This document shows positions 1-6,661 of a stretch of 6,661 nt of DNA, piece by piece (positions within the stretch are counted from its first letter, which is position 1; the number at the start of each line of letters is the position of its first letter). The DNA comes from JBQCHF01 sp051953655 (GTDB lineage Bacteria > Actinomycetota > Actinomycetes > Motilibacterales > Motilibacteraceae). The translations under genes and the position numbers were made by a program. The notes below the pieces were generated by a model. It was not told the DNA's origin, did not search any database, and saw nothing but the letters and a program-made list of their open reading frames with translations. The stretch lies in the NCBI GenBank assembly GCA_051953655.1, contig JBQCIO010000161.1:1-6661 (forward strand), given 5' to 3'.

Positions 1-1083
1 CGCCCCGCGCAGTCCGGCCCGCAGCGCCGCCACGGTCTCCACGGTGGGGCCGCTGACGGAGGTCTCCCAGTAGTCGGGCGTCGCGCGGGGCAGGCCGTCG
101 GGGCCCAGCGACGCCGCCGCGGCGTCGGCCGCCCGGGCGACCGAGGACCACACCGGGTCCAGCGCCGCCAGCGCCGACGCCGCATCGGGCGCCGTTGCGA
201 CCCAGAACCAGGCGGCCCAAGGCACCCAGCCGACCGCGTCCAGCTGCGGCGGACGGCCGTCCAGCACCGGCGAGCCGTCGCCCGGGTGGTAGCGGGCCTG
301 CCAGGTGCCGTCGTCGTCCTGCACCCCGGCCACCCAGCGCAGCGCCGACAGCGCCTCGTCCCGGTGGCCGGTGGCGGCGAACGCTGCGCTCACGAAGGCG
401 GCATCCCGCGGCCAGACGTAGGCCCAGTAGCCGTGGTCGGCCGCCACCACCGCGCCGTCGGGCGCGGTGAGCAGCCGCAGGTCCAGCAGCGCCCGCTCGG
501 CCAGCTCCCGTTCCGGGCCGGTCCGCCCCGGGAGCGTCGCCGCGGCCAGCCACGCCCGGTCGGCCGCGGCCGCGGCTGCGGCTCGGGCGGCCGTCACCGG
601 GTCGCTCGCGGTGCCGTGCCCGGCCGGACGCAGCGCGGCCGCCACGGCGCCGGTGGACGGCGGCTGCGCCCCGACGACGAGGCGGCCCGAGGGCTGCTGG
701 AGGACCGAGCTGCCCGGGAGGTAGCGGCCCAGGGTGTCCCGTGGTGCCAGCGGGACGACGTCGCCCGGCGTCCCGGCGAGGCCGGCCACCAGCAGCGAGA
801 GCGGCGCGCCGGGCACCCGGGCGGGCACCGGCGCCGCCGCGGCCGTCACCCCGAGCACCGCGGCGGCTGCCAGCAGGAGCACTGGGCGGGCGCGGCGTCG
901 GGGCGGCGACGGCCGCCCGGCGGCCGAGTGCGGCCCGAGAGCGGCCGGAGACTCGGGCGGCTCGGGCAGCAACGGCTGCCGCAGCCACGGCGCGGTCCGA
1001 CCCTGGGGCGCCGCGACGGGCCGCAGGCGCGGGCCCTCCGGTGGCCGCGAGCGCGGCACGCCGGTGACCAGCTCCGTCGTCAT
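1..1083 (-). CDS. GH15-like (glucoamylase-family) membrane-anchored glycosidase, N-terminal part
   Basis: This gene starts at an ATG (1083-1081) and runs off the left window edge after 361 codons with no stop, so the C-terminal part is not visible. Residues 1-63 are proline/arginine-rich and probably cytoplasmic. Residues 64-67 are basic (RRAR), and about 68-86 form an Ala/Leu/Val-rich hydrophobic segment, giving a signal-anchor or long-leader signal peptide with the rest outside the cell. Two hallmarks of the GH15 six-hairpin fold are visible: YVWPRD at 222-227 and DYWE at 337-340, whose Glu340 aligns with the family's general-acid 'WE' motif. The segment after WPRD (DAAFVSAAF, then ALRWVAGVQDDDGTW) also fits GH15. 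The likely role is hydrolysis of alpha-glucosidic bonds, but the substrate is unknown and the second catalytic Glu lies outside the window. A purine-rich stretch (GCGGGGGACG) precedes the ATG. It lies 112 bases after the HIT gene on the same strand. Confidence 0.75.
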   Translation of the reverse strand, partial: MTTELVTGVPRSRPPEGPRLRPVAAPQGRTAPWLRQPLLPEPPESPAALGPHSAAGRPSPPRRRARPVLLLAAAAVLGVTAAAAPVPARVPGAPLSLLVAGLAGTPGDVVPLAPRDTLGRYLPGSSVLQQPSGRLVVGAQPPSTGAVAAALRPAGHGTASDPVTAARAAAAAAADRAWLAAATLPGRTGPERELAERALLDLRLLTAPDGAVVAADHGYWAYVWPRDAAFVSAAFAATGHRDEALSALRWVAGVQDDDGTWQARYHPGDGSPVLDGRPPQLDAVGWVPWAAWFWVATAPDAASALAALDPVWSSVARAADAAAASLGPDGLPRATPDYWETSVSGPTVETVAALRAGLRGA

Positions 1084-1172
1084 CGCCGTCCCCCGCCTCG
1101 TCGAGCCGCCGTCCGGCCCGTCCCTCCTGAGCTCGCCCCTCGTGCACCCGACGGCCGCCCCGCGACCTCATC

Positions 1173-1195
1173 GCCGGGGCTCGGACCATCCCGGC
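1173..1195 (-). terminator. weak hairpin directly after the HIT stop codon
   Basis: A 6-bp perfect inverted repeat, GCCGGG/CCCGGC (1173-1178 with 1190-1195), has an 11-base loop and sits directly after the HIT stop codon (1196-1198). There is no U-tract, as is common for actinobacterial terminators. The stem is short, so it may only attenuate between the thrS-HIT pair and the downstream GH15-like gene. The call is tentative. Confidence 0.25.
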
Positions 1196-1788
1196 TCAGG
1201 GCCAGTGTGCGGCGAGGAGGTCCCGGGTGTCCCGGAGAAGCTGCGGCAGCACCCGGGTGCGCCCCACCACCGGCATGAAGTTGGTGTCGCCGCCCCAGCG
1301 GGGCACGACGTGCTGGTGCAGGTGGGCGGCGATCCCGGCGCCGGCCACCGACCCCTGGTTCATGCCGATGTTGAACCCGTGCGCACCGGACGCGGCGCGC
1401 ACCGCGGCCATCGCCTGCTGGGTGAGCGCACCCACCTCGGCGACCTCGTCGACGTCGAGGTCGGTGTAGTCGGCCACGTGCCGGTAGGGGCACACCATCA
1501 GGTGGCCGGAGTTGTAGGGGTAGAGGTTGAGGACGGCGTAGGCGAGCCGGCCGCGGCGCACGACCAGCCCGTCCTCGTCGGACAGCGACGGGATCCGGCA
1601 GAACGGGCAGCCGTCGTCGGCGCCGGGGCCGGTCGGCTTGCCCTCGCCCTGGATGTAGGCCATCCGGTGCGGGGTCCACAGCCGCTCGAAGGCGTCCGGC
1701 ACCCCGGCACCGTCCTGGACGTAGGCCTCGTCGGCGCTGCTCTCCATGCCGTTCCGGCCAGAGTTCTCCGACGCGCTGTCGGAGCCGC

Positions 1789-1792
<4 letters not shown>
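1196..1792 (-). CDS. HIT-family nucleotide phosphorylase/hydrolase (Ap4A phosphorylase type)
   Basis: The protein has 198 aa, matching the length of the mycobacterial thrS-linked HIT protein (Rv2613c, reported as an Ap4A phosphorylase; from memory). The HIT signature is His157-Leu-His159-Gln-His161-Val-Val, and His159 is the expected nucleophile. Cys62-Pro-Phe-Cys65 is a likely half of a structural zinc site. The block AVLNLYPYNSGHLMV (86-100) and NIGMNQG (141-147) are the typical nucleotide-binding HIT blocks. The expected activity is cleavage of dinucleoside polyphosphates such as Ap4A in the cytoplasm; phosphorylase versus hydrolase chemistry is inferred from the relative. The start is a GTG (1792-1790) that overlaps the thrS TGA as GTGA, so translation is probably coupled to thrS. 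An ATG at codon 16 (1747-1745) is an alternative. Residues 1-25 are polar and probably disordered. Confidence 0.93.
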
Positions 1793-3801
<2,009 letters not shown>

Positions 3802-3810
3802 GTCAGGTCA

Positions 3811-3816
3811 CTCCTG
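3811..3816 (-). promoter_or_regulatory. thrS ribosome-binding site
   Basis: CAGGAG on the minus strand ends 9 bases before the GTG at 3801-3799. It fixes that non-ATG codon as the thrS start. Confidence 0.8.
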
Positions 3817-3863
3817 TTCGCGGGCGGGCGACGTGCGCTCAGGGCTGCGGGCACGTCAGCCCG

Positions 3864-3869
3864 AGCCTA
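3864..3869 (-). promoter_or_regulatory. candidate thrS -10 box (TAGGCT)
   Basis: TAGGCT fits the actinobacterial -10 pattern TANNNT and lies in the 130-base gap between the MOSC stop and the thrS start. Initiation about 7 bases downstream would give a leader of roughly 55 bases carrying the CAGGAG site. No convincing TTGACA-like -35 is visible at the right spacing. Confidence 0.4.
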
Positions 3870-3931
3870 CCGACCGCGCGGGGGCCGCCTCCTCCCCCTT
3901 TCGTAGCGGGCCGGCACGCGGGGCGCCGCGA

Positions 3932-4618
3932 TCAGAGCACGCGGACCTCGTCGCCGGCGCGCACCTCCCCGGCGCGCACGACCTCGGCGTAGACGCCCAG
4001 GCAGTGGTCCGGCCGCCGGCTGAGCCGCAGCACCACCTCGGCGCCCACCTGCAGCTCGTGGCCCACCAGGTCGCGCTCGGAGGGTGCGTCGGGTGCCAGC
4101 GCCAGCAGCAGGTTGGCCCGCGGGTCCTCCACCGAACAGGCGCAGGAGATGGCGTGCTCGTCGGTCCGGGCATGCTCGAGGGAGCGGCCGGAGACCAGGT
4201 GCACCGGGGCGACGTCGACGTGCCGCCCGTCGGCCGACCGCACCAGCCGCACCTCCCGGCCCAGATGGCGGCTCAGCGCCGCGTCGGTGGCGTCGCGGCC
4301 CAGGCACGAGCCCTCGTCGGGCAGCCGCACCGACGGTGCGGCGTCGTGCCGGGTCCAGGCCACCTCCACCTCCCGCAGGGTCGGGGCCTGCTCCGCCGTG
4401 ATCACCTCCCCGGTGGCCGCGTCGTGCACCGCCCACTCGCGGTCGCCGGCCAGCCCCGCCGCGCCGACGTCGATCCCCTGGTGCCGGACGCCCTGGGTCG
4501 ACTTCACCGGGAAGGTCCACAGCTCCTGCACGCTGCCCACCACGCCGCCCAGCACGTTGGTGGTGACGCTGGTCGTCACGGTGCCCACTCCGGCCACGCT
4601 GCCGGTGCTCTCGCTCAT
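3932..4618 (-). CDS. MOSC-domain protein (putative molybdenum cofactor / sulfur-carrier protein)
   Basis: A 228-aa protein with the two-part MOSC layout. The N-terminal beta-barrel half begins around VGSVQELWTFPVKSTQG (27-43), then AAGLAGDREWAV (53-64). The MOSC core follows, with DVAPVHLVSGRSL (135-147), DPRANLLLAL (165-174) and a C-terminal PDHCLGVYAEV (203-213). Cys206 is at the place of the family's conserved cysteine, which is thought to carry sulfur or contact the molybdenum cofactor. Cys159 and Cys161 form an extra CxC pair. Relatives include the mARC-type proteins and YiiM/YcbX-like proteins that detoxify N-hydroxylated compounds; the substrate here cannot be told. The ATG (4618-4616) has no Shine-Dalgarno sequence. 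A -10 box ends 6 bases before it, so the mRNA is probably leaderless. Residues 1-25 are Thr/Ser/Val/Gly-rich and not part of the fold. Confidence 0.9.
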   Translation of the reverse strand: MSESTGSVAGVGTVTTSVTTNVLGGVVGSVQELWTFPVKSTQGVRHQGIDVGAAGLAGDREWAVHDAATGEVITAEQAPTLREVEVAWTRHDAAPSVRLPDEGSCLGRDATDAALSRHLGREVRLVRSADGRHVDVAPVHLVSGRSLEHARTDEHAISCACSVEDPRANLLLALAPDAPSERDLVGHELQVGAEVVLRLSRRPDHCLGVYAEVVRAGEVRAGDEVRVL

Positions 4619-4624
4619 GGGCGC

Positions 4625-4652
4625 ACGCTACGACCCTGCGGCCGCGGCGCAA
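4625..4652 (-). promoter_or_regulatory. MOSC gene promoter, leaderless configuration
   Basis: On the minus strand TTGCGC (4652-4647) and TAGCGT (4630-4625) are separated by 16 bases. The -10 box ends 6 bases before the A of the ATG at 4618, so the predicted transcript start coincides with the start codon. This agrees with the absence of any ribosome-binding site upstream of this gene. Confidence 0.6.
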
Positions 4653-4714
4653 GCCCGCCCCGCCGCGGCGCTCGACCGCCCCGATCGGGGCGCCCCCACC
4701 AGGGCTCGCGGGGA

Positions 4715-4808
4715 CCTCGCGCGGAACATTGCGGCTCGTCGGAGGTTTGGGCCGGGAGGGCCGGTGGAATCCCAGAGCCACGACGAGAGGACGGGGCTTC
4801 GCGCGAGG
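4715..4808 (+). other. nested inverted repeat, candidate structured RNA of unknown identity
   Basis: In the 344-base gene-free stretch between the MOSC start and tRNA-Val, four helices nest on one axis. They are 4715-4725 with 4798-4808 (11 bp, one G.U), 4735-4741 with 4781-4787 (7 bp), 4746-4751 with 4771-4776 (6 bp, one G.U) and 4752-4755 with 4761-4764 (4 bp, 5-base loop). The internal loops are near-symmetric: 9 against 10 bases, then 4 against 4. Both G.U pairs exist only in a plus-strand transcript and would be A/C mismatches on the other strand. I see no TANNNT box at a suitable distance on either strand, and no credible reading frame. I do not recognise the family. In DNA this GC-rich, chance pairing remains possible. 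Confidence 0.35.
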
Positions 4809-4843
4809 GACCGCGCTCGGAGCCTCGGGGAGTGGTGGTGGAA

Positions 4844-4869
4844 GGGCCCCCGGCGCGAGCCGGGGGCCC
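4844..4869 (+). terminator. 11-bp GC hairpin with GCGA tetraloop, terminator-like
   Basis: A perfect 11-bp inverted repeat pairs 4844-4854 with 4859-4869 around a 4-base loop. The plus-strand loop is GCGA closed by C-G, a stable GNRA tetraloop; the minus strand would have UCGC. It lies 35 bases after the nested repeat at 4715-4808 and has no U-tract. It could end a plus-strand transcript or serve as a second terminator behind tRNA-Val. Confidence 0.5.
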
Positions 4870-4927
4870 GTCTGCGTCGTCTGCGTGGGTTCCGGCTCGT
4901 CCGGAGACCGCACTCACCGGACGTGCG

Positions 4928-4957
4928 GAAGGCCCCCGACGACGGTCGGGGGCCTTC
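4928..4957 (-). terminator. 13-bp perfect hairpin, terminator of tRNA-Val
   Basis: A perfect 13-bp inverted repeat (4928-4940 with 4945-4957) has a 4-base loop and starts 5 bases beyond the encoded CCA of tRNA-Val. Position and stability fit an intrinsic terminator of the U-tract-less type common in high-GC actinobacteria. Its core GGCCCCCG/CGGGGGCC is also found in the neighbouring hairpin at 4844-4869. Confidence 0.75.
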
Positions 4958-4962
4958 GGTGC

Positions 4963-5037
4963 TGGTGGGCGATACTGGGTTCGAACCAGTGACCTCTCCG
5001 GTGTGAACGGAGCGCTCTCCCGCTGAGCTAATCGCCC
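4963..5037 (-). tRNA. tRNA-Val (anticodon CAC)
   Basis: A complete cloverleaf can be drawn on the minus strand. The acceptor stem is GGGCGAT/ATCGCCC, the D stem GCTC/GAGC with a 7-base loop, the anticodon stem CTCCG/CGGAG around TTCACAC (anticodon CAC), the variable loop 5 bases, and the T arm ACTGG-TTCGAAC-CCAGT. The discriminator A is followed by a genomically encoded CCA (4965-4963). CAC reads the valine codon GUG, one of the two commonest valine codons in GC-rich genomes. A -10 box lies just upstream and a strong hairpin just downstream, so it appears to be an independent transcription unit between two protein genes on the same strand. Confidence 0.97.
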
Positions 5038-5050
5038 TCGGCGGTGCCGA

Positions 5051-5056
5051 ACTCTA
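5051..5056 (-). promoter_or_regulatory. tRNA-Val -10 box (TAGAGT)
   Basis: TAGAGT matches the TANNNT -10 pattern and ends 13 bases before the mature 5' end at 5037. Initiation about 7 bases downstream would leave a leader of roughly 7 bases for RNase P to remove. The -35 region is GC-only and does not resemble TTGACA. Confidence 0.55.
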
Positions 5057-5189
5057 CCGGATCCGGACGCCGCCCCGCGCCACCGGCCCGCGCCACCGGG
5101 TCCCGCAGCAGCTCCCCGCCTGCGGTCTGCGGGGCCGGGCGCCGGACACCCTCAGCCCCGGACGGGGACGGGGTGCACGAGGACCTGCA

Positions 5190-5666
5190 TCAGAACGCCG
5201 GCACCCACGACGGCGCCCACGTCGGCGGCCCGACCACGGCGAGGTAGGCCGCGACGAGGACGAGCACGAGTGCCAGGAAGCCCAGCCCGATGAGCACGCG
5301 GACCGGCAGGGAGCGGGCGGCGACCCAGCGCGTCCAGGCCCCGACCTGCCGGCGGGCGAAGTGCAGCAGCCGCTGGGCCCAGACGAACTCCGAGGCCAGC
5401 ACCGCGAGGCCGGCGAAGATGATCAGCCAGCCCGGGCCGGGCAGGGGCAGCAGCACGACGCCGGTGACGATGATCGCGCTGCCGACCACCGCCACGACGA
5501 CGCGCCAGGCCGCGTGCGTGGTGCGGTTGCGGCGGATGTACCGGTCGCGGAAGCCGAGCTCTCGCTCGACCTGCTCGATACCGCGCTCGAGGTCGTGACC
5601 GGCGTCGTCCACGGCGTGCCGCACGCGCTGGGGCACCCGCCCGTCGCTGGTCCGCTGGTCGTCCAT
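5190..5666 (-). CDS. PGPGW / TIGR02611-family small membrane protein
   Basis: From the ATG at 5666-5664 this is a 158-aa protein. An N-terminal, charged, probably cytoplasmic helix-rich region (1-52; RVRHAVDDAGHDLERGIEQ and a basic RYIRRNR) precedes three hydrophobic segments: about 53-73 (AWRVVVAVVGSAIIVTGVVLL), 80-97 and 122-145. The family signature LPLPGPGW lies between the first two, with PGPGW at 76-80. This matches PF09656/TIGR02611, an actinobacterial membrane protein family of unknown function, so no role is assigned. The ATG has GAGGGG 4 bases upstream. An in-frame GTG five codons earlier (5681-5679) would give 163 aa but has a poorer ribosome-binding site. It is divergent from the ssgB-like gene across a 426-base gap and is followed by the separately promoted tRNA-Val. 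Confidence 0.9.
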   Translation of the reverse strand: MDDQRTSDGRVPQRVRHAVDDAGHDLERGIEQVERELGFRDRYIRRNRTTHAAWRVVVAVVGSAIIVTGVVLLPLPGPGWLIIFAGLAVLASEFVWAQRLLHFARRQVGAWTRWVAARSLPVRVLIGLGFLALVLVLVAAYLAVVGPPTWAPSWVPAF

Positions 5667-5783
5667 CCCGCCCCTCGTCACACCCGTCCACCCTCGTCAT
5701 GGGGCCGGCCCCGTGAGGGCCCGAGCCGGAACCCGCCGTCGTCCCACCCTCCTCCGGCACCGGTGCGACCCGGGCGGCCGAGA

Positions 5784-5817
5784 GCCCCAGCCTGCCGCAG
5801 CCGGCAGGGCCGGGGGC
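5784..5817. repeat. extended palindrome in the divergent promoter region
   Basis: An inner perfect 7-bp inverted repeat, CCTGCCG/CGGCAGG (5791-5797 with 5802-5808, 4-base loop), is flanked by an outer 5-bp repeat GCCCC/GGGGC (5784-5788 with 5813-5817), with an internal loop of 2 and 4 bases. It lies between divergent genes where a terminator is not expected, so an operator or RNA hairpin are the alternatives. Confidence 0.4.
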
Positions 5818-5891
5818 GCGTGCATATCAGGCGTGTCGGTGCGGATCGACTCCGGAGCAGGTGTCAGGGCGCGGCGCACCGCTCACAGCGG

Positions 5892-5917
5892 GTTTGCCTG
5901 CGAGAGGCGCCGGGCAC
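5892..5917 (+). promoter_or_regulatory. candidate sigma-B/sigma-H-type promoter of ssgB
   Basis: GTTT (5892-5895), a 16-base spacer and GGGCAC (5912-5917) resemble the Streptomyces stress-sigma consensus GNNT-N14-16-GGGTAC/T, with one mismatch in the -10. A sigma-H-dependent promoter has been reported for Streptomyces ssgB (from memory). Initiation here would leave a leader of about 170 bases. No TANNNT box is seen closer to the gene. Confidence 0.25.
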
Positions 5918-6083
5918 CCTCGCGGACGTCGGACGAACGACGGCAGGCCCGGGTTCCCCGAGGGCGCCAGACCCGTCCGGACCGCGCACCACCCGCAGGA
6001 CGATCCACCCCAGCAGCCCACCCCCAGGCGCCCCCTTGGACCCCGCCGGCCACATCGGACCGGCAGCCGGGTCAGCCGAGAGC

Positions 6084-6088
6084 GGAGG
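6084..6088 (+). promoter_or_regulatory. ssgB ribosome-binding site
   Basis: GGAGG ends 4 bases before the ATG at 6093. It decides the start inside a longer open frame that continues far upstream. Confidence 0.8.
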
Positions 6089-6092
6089 AACG

Positions 6093-6521
6093 ATGCAGTC
6101 GCGAGGCACCGCCACCGTCACCGCCGATCTGCGGGTGCGCCTCGACGTGCCCGGCGACGTCCCGGTGCCGCTGCCCGTGCGGCTGCACTACCGCACGGAC
6201 GAGCCGTTCTCGGTGCGCGCTGAGTTCCTCACCGGCGACGCCGGCAGCGTCGAGTGGGTCTTCGCCCGCGACCTGCTCAGCGACGGCCTCACCCAGCCCG
6301 CCGGCGACGGCGACGTGCGGGTGTGGCCGGTGGCCGGCGCCGGCACCCCGGTCGTCTCGATCGCCCTCACCTCCCCGGACGGCCACGCCCGGCTCGAGGC
6401 GGACGCCACCGTCATCAGCGCGTTCATCGAGCGGACCGCCGCTCTCGTGCCGCCCGGCACCGAGCCGTCCTACCTCGACCTGGACAACGAGCTCGACGCC
6501 CTGCTGCGCCGCTCCGCCTGA
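6093..6521 (+). CDS. ssgB: SsgA-family sporulation/cell-division regulator (SsgB-like)
   Basis: A 142-aa protein of the actinomycete-specific SsgA-like family, close to full family length. Characteristic blocks are LPVRLHYRTDEPFSVRAEF (27-45), the hallmark SVEWVFARDLLSDGL (52-66), GDGDVRVWP (71-79), VSIALTSPDGHARLEA (88-103), and the C-terminal FIERTAALVPPGTE (111-124) plus LDLDNELDALL (128-138). The pattern resembles SsgB, the ancestral member, which in Streptomyces helps recruit FtsZ to future septum sites during sporulation; the symbol rests on that resemblance and on this apparently being a stand-alone SALP. It acts at the division site on the cytoplasmic side and has no membrane segment. 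The open frame extends upstream to 5361, but the ATG with GGAGG is clearly the true start and the preceding sequence has no family match. It is the only plus-strand gene in the window. Confidence 0.93.
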   Translation: MQSRGTATVTADLRVRLDVPGDVPVPLPVRLHYRTDEPFSVRAEFLTGDAGSVEWVFARDLLSDGLTQPAGDGDVRVWPVAGAGTPVVSIALTSPDGHARLEADATVISAFIERTAALVPPGTEPSYLDLDNELDALLRRSA

Positions 6522-6541
6522 CGCACCGCACCGCACCGCAC
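6522..6541 (+). repeat. four tandem copies of CGCAC
   Basis: CGCAC is repeated four times without interruption, starting at the base after the ssgB stop codon (TGA, 6519-6521). It is a short pentanucleotide microsatellite with no evident function. Confidence 0.85.
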
Positions 6542-6558
6542 CCAGACCGTTCGGGGTC

Positions 6559-6601
6559 GGGGGGGCCCCGGGTTGGCGGTGGGGCCCCCGGTGGCCCCCC
6601 C
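6559..6601 (+). terminator. very stable GC hairpin downstream of ssgB
   Basis: 6559-6572 pairs with 6587-6601 as a 14-bp all-GC stem with one bulged base (T6592) and a 14-base loop. It begins 37 bases after the ssgB stop. There is no U-tract. The G7 and C8 runs make alternative registers possible. The remaining bases to the window end are almost entirely G and C with no recognisable gene. Confidence 0.55.
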
Positions 6602-6661
6602 CTCTCCCCGGGGGATGGCCGCGGGGGGCCGCGGCCGCCCTGGCCAAGGGTGGCGGGCCCG

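Larger units (their letters stand above)
5682..6092. other. divergent intergenic region between the PGPGW gene and ssgB
   Basis: These 411 bases hold no credible gene: short frames on both strands are low-complexity and lack family features. They contain a direct repeat of TGACGAGGG (minus strand, 5699-5691 and 5680-5672), an extended palindrome at 5784-5817, a sigma-B/H-like promoter candidate at 5892-5917 and a run of C-tracts at 6008-6044 that could form a G-quadruplex on the minus strand. The length is generous for a divergent promoter region, consistent with regulated expression of ssgB. Confidence 0.5.

Noticed and set aside
3802..3931. T-box riboswitch in front of thrS
   Set aside because: The gap is only 130 bases and lacks the conserved T-box sequence and a plausible specifier loop.
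4715..4808. Molybdenum cofactor riboswitch upstream of the MOSC gene
   Set aside because: Tempting by position, but the likely MOSC promoter lies between this structure and the gene. The wobble pairs favour the opposite strand, and I see no match to the consensus I know. A covariance search with the Moco-RNA model would settle it.
4963..5037. tRNA-Val as an integration site
   Set aside because: No integrase, duplicated tRNA 3' end or other sign of an inserted element is present in the window.
5102..5134. Overlapping short inverted repeats after the PGPGW gene (5103-5108/5120-5125; 5114-5119/5129-5134; 5102-5108/5127-5133)
   Set aside because: These are mutually exclusive 6-7 bp GC stems that could form a weak terminator, but none stands out from background pairing in this composition.
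5361..6092. Upstream extension of the ssgB frame to 386 codons
   Set aside because: The extension runs antisense through the PGPGW gene. The ATG at 6093 has a GGAGG site, and the protein from there has full SsgA-family length.
5827..6121. Small minus-strand frames (64 and 85 codons) in the ssgB upstream region
   Set aside because: No ribosome-binding site or family resemblance, and they overlap the ssgB start region. Not supported as genes.

Overview
The window comes from a very GC-rich actinobacterium. Gene order and the presence of an SsgA/SsgB-family protein point to a morphologically complex actinomycete; a Geodermatophilaceae-like or Streptomyces-related lineage is my inference, not something the sequence proves. 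Almost all gene-bearing DNA reads on the minus strand. The exception is the ssgB-like gene at the right end.

Reading in the minus-strand direction (right to left), the order is: a small three-helix PGPGW (TIGR02611-type) membrane protein (5190-5666); tRNA-Val(CAC) with its own -10 box and an encoded CCA (4963-5037); a 344-base gap with two strong GC hairpins and a nested inverted-repeat structure; a MOSC-domain protein (3932-4618) whose promoter implies a leaderless mRNA; threonyl-tRNA synthetase thrS (1789-3801); a HIT-family nucleotide phosphorylase/hydrolase overlapping thrS by 4 bases (1196-1792); and the first 361 codons of a membrane-anchored GH15-like (glucoamylase family) protein that runs off the left edge (1-1083). 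Divergent from these, on the plus strand, a 411-base regulatory region leads into an SsgA-family cell-division/sporulation regulator (6093-6521). An extremely GC-rich terminator-like hairpin follows it.

The functional core is the thrS-HIT pair. Aminoacyl-tRNA synthetases make Ap4A as a side product, and the HIT protein resembles the actinobacterial Ap4A phosphorylase branch, so a translationally coupled producer and remover of Ap4A is plausible. In Mycobacterium the thrS-HIT pair is followed by pgsA and phospholipid/PIM genes. Here a GH15-like gene occupies that place.

I found no mobile element, CRISPR array, toxin-antitoxin module or defence system. The most unusual unexplained structure is the nested inverted repeat at 4715-4808, followed by a GNRA-capped hairpin at 4844-4869. 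Its wobble pairs favour a plus-strand transcript, but no promoter for it is visible.
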